Below, one piece after another: positions 1-5,647 of a stretch of 11,914 nucleotides of DNA. Position 1 is the first letter of the stretch, and each line of letters starts with the position of its first letter. The notes under the pieces were generated by a model. It was not told the DNA's origin. It saw only the letters and a program-made list of their open reading frames with translations, and did not search any database. A program made the translations under genes and the position numbers. Origin of the DNA: JBOGIG01 sp050742455 (GTDB lineage: Bacteria > Actinomycetota > Acidimicrobiia > Acidimicrobiales > JBOGIG01); the NCBI GenBank assembly GCA_050742455.1, contig JBOGIG010000059.1, positions 1 through 11,914 of the forward strand. The letters run 5' to 3'.

Positions 1-500
1 ACGTCGTCACCGGTGAAGAACAGGTCGGGGTCGGGGGGACGGGGAATGACCCCGAGGTCGGAAGGGTGATGCCCGACGATCAGCAGGGTCCCGCCCGGGG
101 CGACCGCCGCCGCCAGACGGTCGAACAGAGCCTGGCGCGATCCCGACGGTAGGTGGACGTACTGGGAGGACACCAGGTCATAGTGGCTCGCCGGCGGTGA
201 CCACTGCCGGATGTCCCGGTGGAGCCACTCGATCCGGGCCGACAGGTCACCCCCCTGCTCGCCTGCATGGCCGGCGGCCCGCCCGAGGGCCACGCTCGAC
301 ACGTCCACCGCCGTCACCTGCCACTGGCGCGTAGCGAGCCATATGGCATCGGTCCCTTCCCCGGCGCCGACATCGAGTGCCGCCCCGGGTTGGAGGTCCC
401 CCGCCGTGGCGACCAAATGAGGGTTTGGGTCGCCGCTCCACAGATGGGGGTGTGAGCGGTAGCGCTCGTCCCAGAACTCCTGATCGAACTGTTCCGACAC
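1..500 (-). CDS. Class I SAM-dependent methyltransferase, C-terminus off the left edge
   Basis: This is the likely independent start inside the longer frame: GTG at 498-500, preceded by an AAGGAG ribosome site about 8 bases upstream. The protein begins with the FDQEFWDERYRS..LWSGDPNPHLV signature common in small actinobacterial methyltransferases. It then shows motif I (LDVGAGEGTDAIWLA), an acidic SAM-ribose ligand (VTAVDVS), a post-II stretch (HYDLVSSQYVHLP) and a later strand (APGGTLLIVGHHPSD). The frame is open at base 1, so the C-terminus is missing. Substrate is unknown; it could be a small molecule or a TehB-like target. The domain call is secure and any specific reaction would be a guess. 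Confidence 0.8.
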   Translation of the reverse strand, partial: MSEQFDQEFWDERYRSHPHLWSGDPNPHLVATAGDLQPGAALDVGAGEGTDAIWLATRQWQVTAVDVSSVALGRAAGHAGEQGGDLSARIEWLHRDIRQWSPPASHYDLVSSQYVHLPSGSRQALFDRLAAAVAPGGTLLIVGHHPSDLGVIPRPPDPDLFFTGDD

Positions 501-935
501 GGCGGCGTCTCCTTGGTTCGGCGATGTGGACGGGGACAGGGCCTTGATGGCGTGATGAGCCGCGGCTTTTACCAGCCGCTGGTCGAAAGTGAGGATGAGA
601 TCGGCATCGACCAGCAAGGCCGAAGCCAGGTGAATGGCATCGAGACTGCCTAGGACCGACGGGTGGATCCGCCGGGCCAGGGCAACAACCTCGGGACTGA
701 TCTGCTTTTCCAAGATGCCCGACAGCGCGACATCAACTAGTTCGTCGATCTGGATAACCGGTGAGACCTTGGCGTACGAACGTACGGCCCGGGACACCTC
801 GACCCAGGCCAATGAGGACGAGACCAGCGCCGCTCCGTCCCGGTCATACTGTTCCAAGCACGCCGTCGTGGCGGCAGAGCCATCCTCGGCAAATATGCGC
901 TTGAGCAACGCCGAGCTGTCCACGTAGACCCGCAC
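1..935 (-). CDS. PIN-domain toxin read in frame into a SAM methyltransferase (partial)
   Basis: A GTG at 933-935, two bases after the stop of the preceding antitoxin, opens a frame with no stop before the left window edge (311 codons plus 2 bases). Residues 1-145 are a VapC-type PIN domain, a metal-dependent RNase fold. The acidic residues are D6 (VYVDSSALLK), E46 (AWVEVSR), D99 (SLDAIHLASAL) and a fourth near D118 (LTFDQRL). Residues 146 onward are a class I methyltransferase, described separately. The PIN half ends about where stand-alone VapC proteins usually end, but there is no stop codon. Either this is a true fusion, or the stop was lost, or the two are translated separately, since the methyltransferase keeps its own ribosome site. 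The PIN assignment is firm; the fused product is uncertain. Confidence 0.75.
   Translation of the reverse strand, partial: MRVYVDSSALLKRIFAEDGSAATTACLEQYDRDGAALVSSSLAWVEVSRAVRSYAKVSPVIQIDELVDVALSGILEKQISPEVVALARRIHPSVLGSLDAIHLASALLVDADLILTFDQRLVKAAAHHAIKALSPSTSPNQGDAAVSEQFDQEFWDERYRSHPHLWSGDPNPHLVATAGDLQPGAALDVGAGEGTDAIWLATRQWQVTAVDVSSVALGRAAGHAGEQGGDLSARIEWLHRDIRQWSPPASHYDLVSSQYVHLPSGSRQALFDRLAAAVAPGGTLLIVGHHPSDLGVIPRPPDPDLFFTGDD
501..520 (-). promoter_or_regulatory. Ribosome binding site of the methyltransferase
   Basis: On the minus strand, AAGGAG lies about 8 bases before the GTG at 500. This supports independent translation of the methyltransferase even though the upstream PIN frame has no stop. 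Confidence 0.55.
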
Positions 936-937
936 CG

Positions 938-1213
938 TCAGAGCCGATCGTCGCGATCCAGCAAGTTCAATGTCGTTGCGCCTGGGGGGAGGTGGATCAT
1001 TGCCTGGCCGCTGCGCAGTGGGGTCCGGGCCGGCAGCACCGTTCGGGCTTCGATCATCGCCTCGGCTTCCGAGCGGGGTCCATCGGTCCCGCCTATCCCC
1101 AAGTAGGAGTCCACTGCGGCCCGGATGAGCTCTTGTTGAGACCGGCCGGTGCGAGCCGCTTCGGCCCTTAGGGCATGCTCGGCCTCACGGTCCAGTCGTA
1201 GATTGGTAGCCAT
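938..1213 (-). CDS. Ribbon-helix-helix antitoxin of PIN module A
   Basis: A 91-residue protein. The N-terminal 40 residues have the RHH (CopG/Arc) pattern: a short beta strand (TNLRLD) followed by two helices (EAEHALRAEAARTGRS, QQELIRAAVDSYLG). The C-terminal half is a flexible tail that in this family wraps the toxin. It would neutralise the PIN protein encoded two bases downstream and repress its own promoter as a dimer. ATG at 1211-1213 is the start; a 14-base palindrome begins on its first base, no Shine-Dalgarno site precedes it, and the transcript may be leaderless. The VapB-like role is inferred from the fold plus the adjacent PIN gene. Confidence 0.85.
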   Translation of the reverse strand: MATNLRLDREAEHALRAEAARTGRSQQELIRAAVDSYLGIGGTDGPRSEAEAMIEARTVLPARTPLRSGQAMIHLPPGATTLNLLDRDDRL

Positions 1214-1226
1214 ACCATATATGGTA
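1213..1226. promoter_or_regulatory. Palindromic operator of module A
   Basis: TACCATATATGGTA is a perfect 14-base palindrome overlapping the first base of the antitoxin start codon. A second palindrome, TGGTACCA (1222-1229), overlaps it, and a further TGGTAC half site lies at 1234-1239. On the minus strand TACCAT is a plausible -10 hexamer about 7 bases before the ATG. This fits autoregulation by the RHH antitoxin. Confidence 0.6.
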
Positions 1227-1311
1227 CCAACTCTGGTACTGTGATGCCTACCCGACCCGCAATATCACTCTGGCCCCGGCCTCCGCTTAGCTATGGCCAT
1301 AAGAACTCGAT

Positions 1312-1334
1312 ATAACACGTTAGTATGTTATTAT
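1312..1334 (+). promoter_or_regulatory. Promoter/operator of module B
   Basis: The inverted repeat ATAACA-N8-TGTTAT (1312-1331) overlaps TATTAT (1329-1334), a 5-of-6 match to the -10 consensus. The latter lies exactly 6 bases before the ATG at 1341. There is no Shine-Dalgarno sequence, so a leaderless transcript is likely. The surroundings are an AT-rich island in GC-rich DNA. No convincing -35 was seen. Confidence 0.5.
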
Positions 1335-1340
1335 TTCGTG

Positions 1341-1580
1341 ATGGTAGAGACGCTTACGATACGGTTGGGCGCGGATGACCGAGCAGCTTTGGAGAAGGCA
1401 GCTCAACGACTGGGCAAGGGGCTGAGCACGTTCGTTCGGGAACTGGCCGAGGCTGAGGCCCGTCGAGTGCGGCGGGAAGCGATCCGGGCTGACGGCGATC
1501 GGGTGGTGGATCATTTGGCCTCCCATCCTGAGTCCCGCTCCGAACTCGACGAAATTTCGGCGCCGCTGAGCGACAATTGA
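1341..1580 (+). CDS. Ribbon-helix-helix antitoxin of MazF module B
   Basis: A 79-residue protein starting VETLTIRLGADDRAALEKAAQRLGKGLSTFVRELAEAEA, which is the strand-helix-helix pattern of an RHH DNA-binding domain. An acidic C-terminal tail (SELDEISAPLSDN) follows and is a typical toxin-binding segment. ATG at 1341 is preferred over the in-frame ATG at 1293, because the longer version would add 16 residues (with VCYYF) that do not fit the family and would run through the promoter. The stop overlaps the start of the downstream toxin by 4 bases, so the two are translationally coupled. Role: antidote and autorepressor of the MazF-like toxin. Confidence 0.82.
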   Translation: MVETLTIRLGADDRAALEKAAQRLGKGLSTFVRELAEAEARRVRREAIRADGDRVVDHLASHPESRSELDEISAPLSDN

Positions 1581-1936
1581 TCAGCCGCTACGGCGCCGGC
1601 GCCATAGTCATCGTGGATTGGCGTGCCGGCGCCCAGCCAAACGAACCCAGCAAACTACGCCCGGCGGTTGTCGTGGAAGACCACGAACTCTTCCCCCTCG
1701 AGTATCCCAACACGATCGTGGTTCCCTTGACCCGAGACGAGGGCTTGGCCCACCGGTCTTTCGCCGAACGGATCGAGCCAACCGATGGGAACGGAGTTGA
1801 AGCAACCTGTTGGGCCCTGGCTCATCACGTAACCAGCGTGTCATTGCGCCGGGTCAATCCCACCCCTTCCTACATCAGCGCTGAACAACTGGCAAGCATT
1901 CGCCAACGCATGGCCGGCGCCCTCGGGATTGGCTAG
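1577..1936 (+). CDS. MazF/PemK-family mRNA interferase toxin (module B)
   Basis: A 119-residue protein with the PemK/MazF barrel pattern: GAIVIVDWR, then PNEPSKLRPAVVVED (the arginine after KL is the conserved catalytic-site arginine), TIVVPLTRD (conserved threonine), and the later strands ALAHHVTSVSLRRV. MazF enzymes cleave single-stranded RNA at short sequences and halt translation; this one's target sequence cannot be read from the protein. The start is TTG at 1577-1579 within TTGA, overlapping the antitoxin stop by 4 bases. Length is normal for the family and no key residue looks lost, so it is probably functional. Confidence 0.87.
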   Translation: MISRYGAGAIVIVDWRAGAQPNEPSKLRPAVVVEDHELFPLEYPNTIVVPLTRDEGLAHRSFAERIEPTDGNGVEATCWALAHHVTSVSLRRVNPTPSYISAEQLASIRQRMAGALGIG

Positions 1937-1970
1937 TGCTGTGCCCAGGCCCGGTCATTCCCACTTCTTG

Positions 1971-1976
1971 TACAAT
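1971..1976 (+). promoter_or_regulatory. Possible -10 box before the module C remnant
   Basis: TACAAT is a 5-of-6 match to the -10 consensus in the short gap behind the module B toxin. It could drive the small Phd-like frame at 2005. No good -35 sits at the usual spacing. Confidence 0.3.
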
Positions 1977-2004
1977 TCAGAGGGCTGACCTACACACTTG
2001 TTGC

Positions 2005-2106
2005 GTGTCCCGTACTGAAATCATTGGCGTTTCCGAGGCGCGCACCCGGCTGGCGTGGATTATCAACCGAATACAACAAGACCATAGGCTACGTCTGGTT
2101 TGTTAG
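2005..2106 (+). pseudogene. Truncated Phd/YefM-like antitoxin remnant
   Basis: A 33-residue frame starting at GTG reads VSRTEIIGVSEARTRLAWIIN and ends shortly after with HRLRLVC and a TAG. The start resembles the N-terminal DNA-binding part of Phd/YefM antitoxins (V-S-E-A-R-x-x-L-x-x-I-I-N-x-I). The next strand (normally a V-T-x-x-G-x-P-V-A type segment) and the toxin-binding tail are missing. Full antitoxins have about 75-90 residues. It is probably a decayed module, or at most a DNA-binding-only fragment. Too short for certainty. Confidence 0.4.
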
Positions 2107-2109
2107 CAG

Positions 2110-2115
2110 TAAAAT
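2110..2115 (+). promoter_or_regulatory. -10 box for a leaderless AbrB-type antitoxin
   Basis: TAAAAT (5 of 6 to the -10 consensus) ends 6 bases before the GTG at 2122. That places transcription start at or next to the start codon. No Shine-Dalgarno sequence lies between. Confidence 0.45.
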
Positions 2116-2121
2116 CCGAGC

Positions 2122-2364
2122 GTGACCATAGCCAAGTTTCGAGTGTCGGACCGGGGACAGATGGCCCTTCCGGCAGAGGCCCGACGTCGCTGGCACCTCG
2201 CCGACGGGGGATCCGTGGAGGTCGCAGATCTGGGCGACGCCCTGCTCATCGTTCCGGCCGGCCGGGGTGGGCTTCGTTCCATGCTTCGCAACGCCATAGA
2301 AGAAGCAGGCGGTTACGCCAAGCTGGCTACCGATGTGGGGGCGCACGACCCAGAACTGGCGTGA
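2122..2364 (+). CDS. AbrB/MazE-fold antitoxin (module C)
   Basis: An 80-residue protein starting at GTG. Residues 4-48 show the swapped-hairpin AbrB/SpoVT pattern: AKFRVSDRGQMALPAEARRRWHLADGG, then SVEVADLGDALLIVPAG. This is a dimeric DNA-binding domain used by many antitoxins. The C-terminal helix (GLRSMLRNAIEEAGGYAKLATDV) would bind a toxin. From memory of actinobacterial relatives, the usual partner is a PIN-like protein starting VDVxVDDHLLL; here only a damaged copy follows 10 bases downstream. The antitoxin itself looks intact and may persist as an orphan regulator. Confidence 0.75.
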   Translation: MTIAKFRVSDRGQMALPAEARRRWHLADGGSVEVADLGDALLIVPAGRGGLRSMLRNAIEEAGGYAKLATDVGAHDPELA

Positions 2365-2374
2365 CTGCATAGCC

Positions 2375-2551
2375 GTGGACGTGCTCGTCGACGACCATCT
2401 CCTGCTTTGCATTCGAGCCATCACCACCCTCCCCGCCACCATAGGTCTGTTGTCCCTGCGAGAACTGGCATGGCCCATGGCGCAAATTGCGTCGGAGGGA
2501 CCGGACGGCCCGCATTTCGGCGGAATCGGTCACCATATGATAAGCATATGA
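2375..2551 (+). pseudogene. Remnant of the PIN-like toxin of module C
   Basis: From GTG at 2375 the frame reads VDVLVDDHLLL, then jumps to an ITTLPATIGLLSLRELAWPMAQ segment and ends in unrelated residues after 58 codons. As I recall, proteins encoded beside this antitoxin type have about 130-140 residues, with roughly 55-65 residues between these two blocks and a further C-terminal part with conserved acidic residues. So this copy seems to have an internal deletion and a lost C-terminus. Its last bases overlap the promoter repeats of module D, suggesting a later insertion of module D or an erosion boundary there. The family assignment rests on memory of the motif pair. Confidence 0.55.
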
Positions 2552-2552
2552 T
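2534..2552 (+). promoter_or_regulatory. Promoter/operator repeats of module D
   Basis: Two copies of CATATGAT start at 2534 and 2545, 11 bases apart (one helical turn), as expected for adjacent RHH dimers. Each contains the self-complementary CATATG and a TATGAT hexamer (5 of 6 to the -10 consensus). The second TATGAT (2547-2552) ends 11 bases before the ATG at 2564. No Shine-Dalgarno sequence follows. Confidence 0.55.
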
Positions 2553-2563
2553 AGACTACCGAA

Positions 2564-2857
2564 ATGCCGCGGCAGACCTTGGTGCAGCTAACTAGCGAGT
2601 TGGTCGAACGCCTCGATGACGAAGCGGCTCGCCGACGAGTTTCGAGGTCCGCCATCATCCGTGAGGCGGTCAGCGAGCACCTGGCCCACTCGCCGTACGA
2701 CGTCATCAGTCGCCGTATCGTAGCTGGTTACAGAGCCATTCCTGCCGCCACCCCGGACGAATGGAGCAGCCTGGAGCAGTCAGGTGACGTATCGACTCGA
2801 GAGATTCTTCAGCGCCTGGACGCCGAGGAGCGAGCTGCCGGGCTGGATCCGTGGTGA
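2564..2857 (+). CDS. Ribbon-helix-helix antitoxin of MazF module D
   Basis: A 97-residue protein. The strand-helix-helix domain is at residues 4-42 (QTLVQLTSELVERLDDEAARRRVSRSAIIREAVSEHL), with the classic S-R-S-A-I-I-R-E-A-V turn and second helix of CopG-like antitoxins. The C-terminal half has SPYDVISRRIVAGYRAIP and an acidic tail ending in GLDPW, a likely toxin-binding segment. It overlaps the next gene by 4 bases. It would repress its own promoter through the 11-base repeats upstream and neutralise the MazF-like protein. Confidence 0.85.
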   Translation: MPRQTLVQLTSELVERLDDEAARRRVSRSAIIREAVSEHLAHSPYDVISRRIVAGYRAIPAATPDEWSSLEQSGDVSTREILQRLDAEERAAGLDPW

Positions 2858-3165
2858 GGAGGGGCGACGTCTACTGGTATGAGCACCCCGAGGCAGGACG
2901 CCGGCCCTGGCTGATCCTGACGCGTTCGGAAGCGATCGCCGTCCTGAACCAGGTCCTGGCCGTGCCGGTCACCAGGACCATTCGCCACATCCCGACCGAA
3001 GTGGCCCTTGACCAAGACGACGGCATGCCGGGCCCGTGTGTACTGGCCCTCGACAATATCGCTGCGATCCGACCGAGCCTGTGCACAGCCTTGATAACGA
3101 CGTTGGACCCCGAGCGGATGGCTGCGGTTTGTGACGCACTGGCAGTAGCCACTGCCTGTCGCTGA
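2854..3165 (+). CDS. MazF-like endoribonuclease toxin (module D)
   Basis: A protein of about 103 residues. VRRGDVYWYEHPEAGRRPWLILTR is the MazF opening, with the conserved RRP strand. It is followed by NQVLAVPVTRTIR (conserved T-R), PTEVALDQDDGMPGPCVLALDNI (a G-L-x-x-D-x-V-x-x-D-type strand) and a C-terminal helix (LDPERMAAVCDAL). Two adjacent GTG codons (2851, 2854) could start it; the second gives the family-typical V-R-R-G-D start and a 4-base GTGA overlap like the other modules. Distinct in sequence from the module B toxin, so it is not a recent duplicate. Probably functional. Confidence 0.83.
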   Translation: MRRGDVYWYEHPEAGRRPWLILTRSEAIAVLNQVLAVPVTRTIRHIPTEVALDQDDGMPGPCVLALDNIAAIRPSLCTALITTLDPERMAAVCDALAVATACR

Positions 3166-3271
3166 CGGCCCGCGATCCTGAGCCGGCATTCGAAGGAGGT
3201 GGTCGTCGTCCACAGCCACCGGTGCAGCCACGGGTCGGCCGTGCCGGGCTTCGCCGAGGACCCAATTGCGT

Positions 3272-3667
3272 TCATCCGGCCCCGACGAGCAGCGTCCTGA
3301 CCGGGTACTGCTCGACTTCAGGATCTGCCGTCACGATCATCAGGTCGAGCAGGCGAGCCTGGGCAACGAGGAGCCGGTCGAACGGGTCGCGATGCAGGGG
3401 TGGGAGCCCGGCCACGGCCCCAGCATGGGCGTGTTCGATGGCCAAGCCCGTCGCACCAATGGCTCTGAGCCGACTCGGCACGTAACGCTCGGGGCTCTCC
3501 GGCAATTGAAGCTTCCCCAGGCCGTACTTGATGGCGATCTCCCAGGAGCTTGCGGCCGAGACCACCAGCTCGCTGCGTCGGTCCTCCATCAGCGCCAGGT
3601 TCGAGCCGAGCCGTTCCGGCTCGGTGACCAGCCACAGGAACACGTGCGTGTCGAGGAGCAGCCTCAC
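3272..3667 (-). CDS. VapC-type PIN ribonuclease toxin (module E)
   Basis: A 131-residue protein with complete PIN motifs: D6 (RLLLDTHVFLW), E43 (SSWEIAIKYGLGKL), D94 and D97 (LHRDPFDRLLVAQA) and D115 (IVTADPEV). This matches the Phd-paired VapC subfamily. These enzymes cut structured RNA such as tRNA; the target here is unknown. It starts at GTG 3665-3667 inside GTGA, overlapping the antitoxin stop by 4 bases. Codons for residues 90-109 recur exactly at 5646-5704 beyond the ligase gene. The gene looks intact and faces module D tail to tail, with a 106-base gap in which no clear terminator is seen. Confidence 0.9.
   Translation of the reverse strand: MRLLLDTHVFLWLVTEPERLGSNLALMEDRRSELVVSAASSWEIAIKYGLGKLQLPESPERYVPSRLRAIGATGLAIEHAHAGAVAGLPPLHRDPFDRLLVAQARLLDLMIVTADPEVEQYPVRTLLVGAG
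3342..3400 (-). repeat. 59-base direct repeat, copy 1 (inside vapC)
   Basis: Identical base for base to 5646-5704, same orientation, 2,304 bases apart. This copy is part of the intact toxin gene and encodes the conserved segment from PLHRDPFDR to ARLLDL. Confidence 0.95.
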
Positions 3668-3897
3668 CGTTCGAAGGCCGACAACACCTCGTCCGAAAGA
3701 GGGGAGTCGAAGCCCTCAGGCACGCAGAAGCGTCCCCGGTCGACGCCGAACTGGCGCGCTTTCGGGAGGTGGGCGGGAACGAGCCGAGCAACTTCCTCGC
3801 CCCGGCGCGTAATGAGCACCTCCTCCCCGGCGGCTACGTCCTCCAGGAGCCGGGACAGGTGCGTCTTCGCCTCGTGGACTCCAACAGACTTAGTCAT
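3664..3897 (-). CDS. Phd/YefM-family antitoxin (module E)
   Basis: A 77-residue protein with the Phd/YefM N-terminal domain: SVGVHEAKTHLSRLLEDVAAGEEVLITRRGEEVARLVP, in which E-A-K-x-x-L and the I-T-R-R-G-E-E-V-A-R hairpin are diagnostic. The C-terminal tail (RFCVPEGFDSPLSDEVLSAFE) is the usual VapC-binding segment. Together with the overlapping PIN gene it forms a standard VapBC pair. The start ATG (3895-3897) sits between two GACTTAGTC repeats, so bound antitoxin would cover both promoter and start codon. Confidence 0.9.
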   Translation of the reverse strand: MTKSVGVHEAKTHLSRLLEDVAAGEEVLITRRGEEVARLVPAHLPKARQFGVDRGRFCVPEGFDSPLSDEVLSAFER

Positions 3898-3907
3898 GGA
3901 CTTAGTC
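3887..3907 (-). promoter_or_regulatory. Operator repeats of module E
   Basis: GACTTAGTC occurs at 3887-3895 and 3899-3907, 12 bases apart; each is itself a near-palindrome (GACT-N-AGTC). They flank and overlap the antitoxin ATG. On the minus strand TAGACT ends 6 bases before the ATG and fits a -10 with TAnnnT, implying a leaderless transcript. Confidence 0.55.
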
Positions 3908-3967
3908 TAGCAAACTTATGGGCGATTCGGAACCCACCTTGGTGCTCGTGCTGATAGAAAGGCGCCT

Positions 3968-5647
3968 ATCGCCACCACCATCGCCCAGGCGCTGCGCCTG
4001 AGGGAAAACGACCACGGACCCGGCCTGTACTTCGAGGACCAGGCCTGGACCTATGCCCAGTTCGTGGCCGAGTGCCGCCTGCGGGCCGGCCTGCTTGTCG
4101 GCCTACGCCAAGACGGGCCGTTCCACGTCGGGGTGTTGATGGACAACCTGCCCGAGTTCCCCATGTGGCTGGGAGCGGCCGCCCTGGCCGGGGCGACGGT
4201 GGTCGGCATCAATCCGACACGGCGGGGCGCCGAGATGGCCACCGACATCAACCACACCGCCTGTGGGCTCATCGTCACCGAGGAGGCCCACCTCGCCGAC
4301 CTCGACGGCCTGGACCTGCGGGTGAAGCGGGACCGGATCCTGGTGGTCGACCGACCGGACTACGCCGCCCTTGTGAACCAGGCCCACCAACCCGGCGAGC
4401 CCGACGAGCCCGACGATCCGAACACGCCCAGCCCCGACGATCCGAACACGCCCAGCCCCGACGCCCTTTTCTTGTTGTTGTTCACCTCGGGCACCTCAGG
4501 GGCCGCCCCCAAGGCGGTCAAGTGCAGCCAGGGTCGCCTGGCCGCCATCGGGGAACGGGTGACCGAGATGATGGGCCTGTCGCCAAAGGACGTGTGCTAC
4601 CAGGCCATGCCCATGTTCCACGGCAATGCCTTGATGTACACCTGGGCCCCGGCCCTGACCGCCGGGGCGGCGCTGGTCCTGCGGCGGCGCTTCTCGGCTT
4701 CGGGCTTCCTCGGTGACATCCGCCGCTACCGCGCCACCTGCTTCAACTACGTGGGCAAGCCCCTGTCCTACATCTTGGCCACCCCCGAGACCCCCGATGA
4801 CGCCGACAACCCGCTAGTGCGGGCCTTCGGCAACGAGGCCTCGTCGGTCGACGTGGCGCGCTTCTCGGCTCGATTTGGCTGCTCGGTCACCGAGGGCTAC
4901 GGCTCCTCGGAAGGCGGGGTGAGCATCACCCGGACCCGCCACACCCCGCCCGACGCCCTGGGAGTCGCCCCCGAGGGAGTCGTGGTCCTGGACTCCGACA
5001 CCGGGACCGAGTGTCCCAGGGCCCGCTTCGACCCATCCGGGGCCTTGGCCAACGGGCACGAGGCCATCGGCGAGATTGTCAACACCCGGCCCGGATCCTC
5101 CTTCGAGGGCTACTGGGACAACCCCGAGGCCACCGCGGCCCGCGGCCGCAACGGCTGGTACTGGAGCGGGGACCTCGCCTACCGAGACGAAGCCGGCTAC
5201 TTCTACTTCGCCGGGCGGGACTACGACTGGCTCCGAGTGGACGGTGAGAACTTCGCCGCCGCCCCGGTGGAGCGCATCCTCGCCCGCTTCGATGGGGTCA
5301 TGCTGGCCGCGGTCTATGCCGTGGCCGACCCCGACGGCTCGGACCAGGTCATGGCCGCCCTGCAGATGACCCCGGGGGCCGATTTTGACGCCGAGGCCTT
5401 CGGGGCGTTCCTTCGAGCCCAGCCCGACCTTGGTACAAAATGGTCCCCGGCCTTCGTGCGCATCATGGCCGAGCTGCCGTCCACGGCCACGAACAAGGTA
5501 ATCAAAAGGGGACTTCGATCCGAAGCTTGGAACTGTGATGATCCGGTGTGGCGGAGAGCCGGCCCCCAGGCCGGGTACGCGCTGATGACCCCCGAGCAAG
5601 CCGGGGCACTGGACCGAGAACTCGCCGAGCGGGGCCGCGCCCGGTAG
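3968..5647 (+). CDS. fadD17-like: FadD17-like acyl-CoA ligase (adenylate-forming enzyme)
   Basis: This ANL-superfamily enzyme activates a carboxylic acid with ATP and joins it to CoA. Motifs numbered from 3968: the ATP loop TSGTSGAAPK (about 173-182), MPMFHGNAL, KPLSYILATPE, EGYGSSEGG (309-317), YWSGDLAYRDEAGY (398 on), GRDYDWLRVDGENF, and the C-terminal lysine K510 (TNKVIKRG). Block by block it follows what I remember of mycobacterial FadD17; the natural acid (fatty or steroid-derived) is not known. Homology starts with ATTIAQAL..GLYFEDQAWTYAQF, but no ATG/GTG/TTG lies in frame there: the expected Met codon (3968-3970) is ATC, five bases after AGAAAGG. The first standard start is GTG 4064, which would remove 32 residues. 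A 24-base tandem duplication lies in the linker before the ATP loop. Confidence 0.88.
   Translation: MATTIAQALRLRENDHGPGLYFEDQAWTYAQFVAECRLRAGLLVGLRQDGPFHVGVLMDNLPEFPMWLGAAALAGATVVGINPTRRGAEMATDINHTACGLIVTEEAHLADLDGLDLRVKRDRILVVDRPDYAALVNQAHQPGEPDEPDDPNTPSPDDPNTPSPDALFLLLFTSGTSGAAPKAVKCSQGRLAAIGERVTEMMGLSPKDVCYQAMPMFHGNALMYTWAPALTAGAALVLRRRFSASGFLGDIRRYRATCFNYVGKPLSYILATPETPDDADNPLVRAFGNEASSVDVARFSARFGCSVTEGYGSSEGGVSITRTRHTPPDALGVAPEGVVVLDSDTGTECPRARFDPSGALANGHEAIGEIVNTRPGSSFEGYWDNPEATAARGRNGWYWSGDLAYRDEAGYFYFAGRDYDWLRVDGENFAAAPVERILARFDGVMLAAVYAVADPDGSDQVMAALQMTPGADFDAEAFGAFLRAQPDLGTKWSPAFVRIMAELPSTATNKVIKRGLRSEAWNCDDPVWRRAGPQAGYALMTPEQAGALDRELAERGRAR
4411..4458 (+). repeat. 24-base tandem duplication inside the ligase gene
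   Basis: Two exact copies (4411-4434 and 4435-4458) encode D-D-P-N-T-P-S-P twice. They sit in a surface linker before the ATP-binding loop, so they are probably tolerated. Confidence 0.9.

Noticed and set aside
1293..1340. Longer start (ATG 1293) for the module B antitoxin
   Set aside because: The added residues pass through the AT-rich promoter and inverted repeat and do not match RHH antitoxin starts.
3166..3271. Possible terminator or small RNA between convergent modules D and E
   Set aside because: I found no strong stem followed by a T-run and no conserved frame in these 106 bases.
4814..5599. 261-codon minus-strand open frame opposite the ligase gene
   Set aside because: It is the antisense shadow of a well-supported acyl-CoA ligase in GC-rich DNA and shows no domain pattern.
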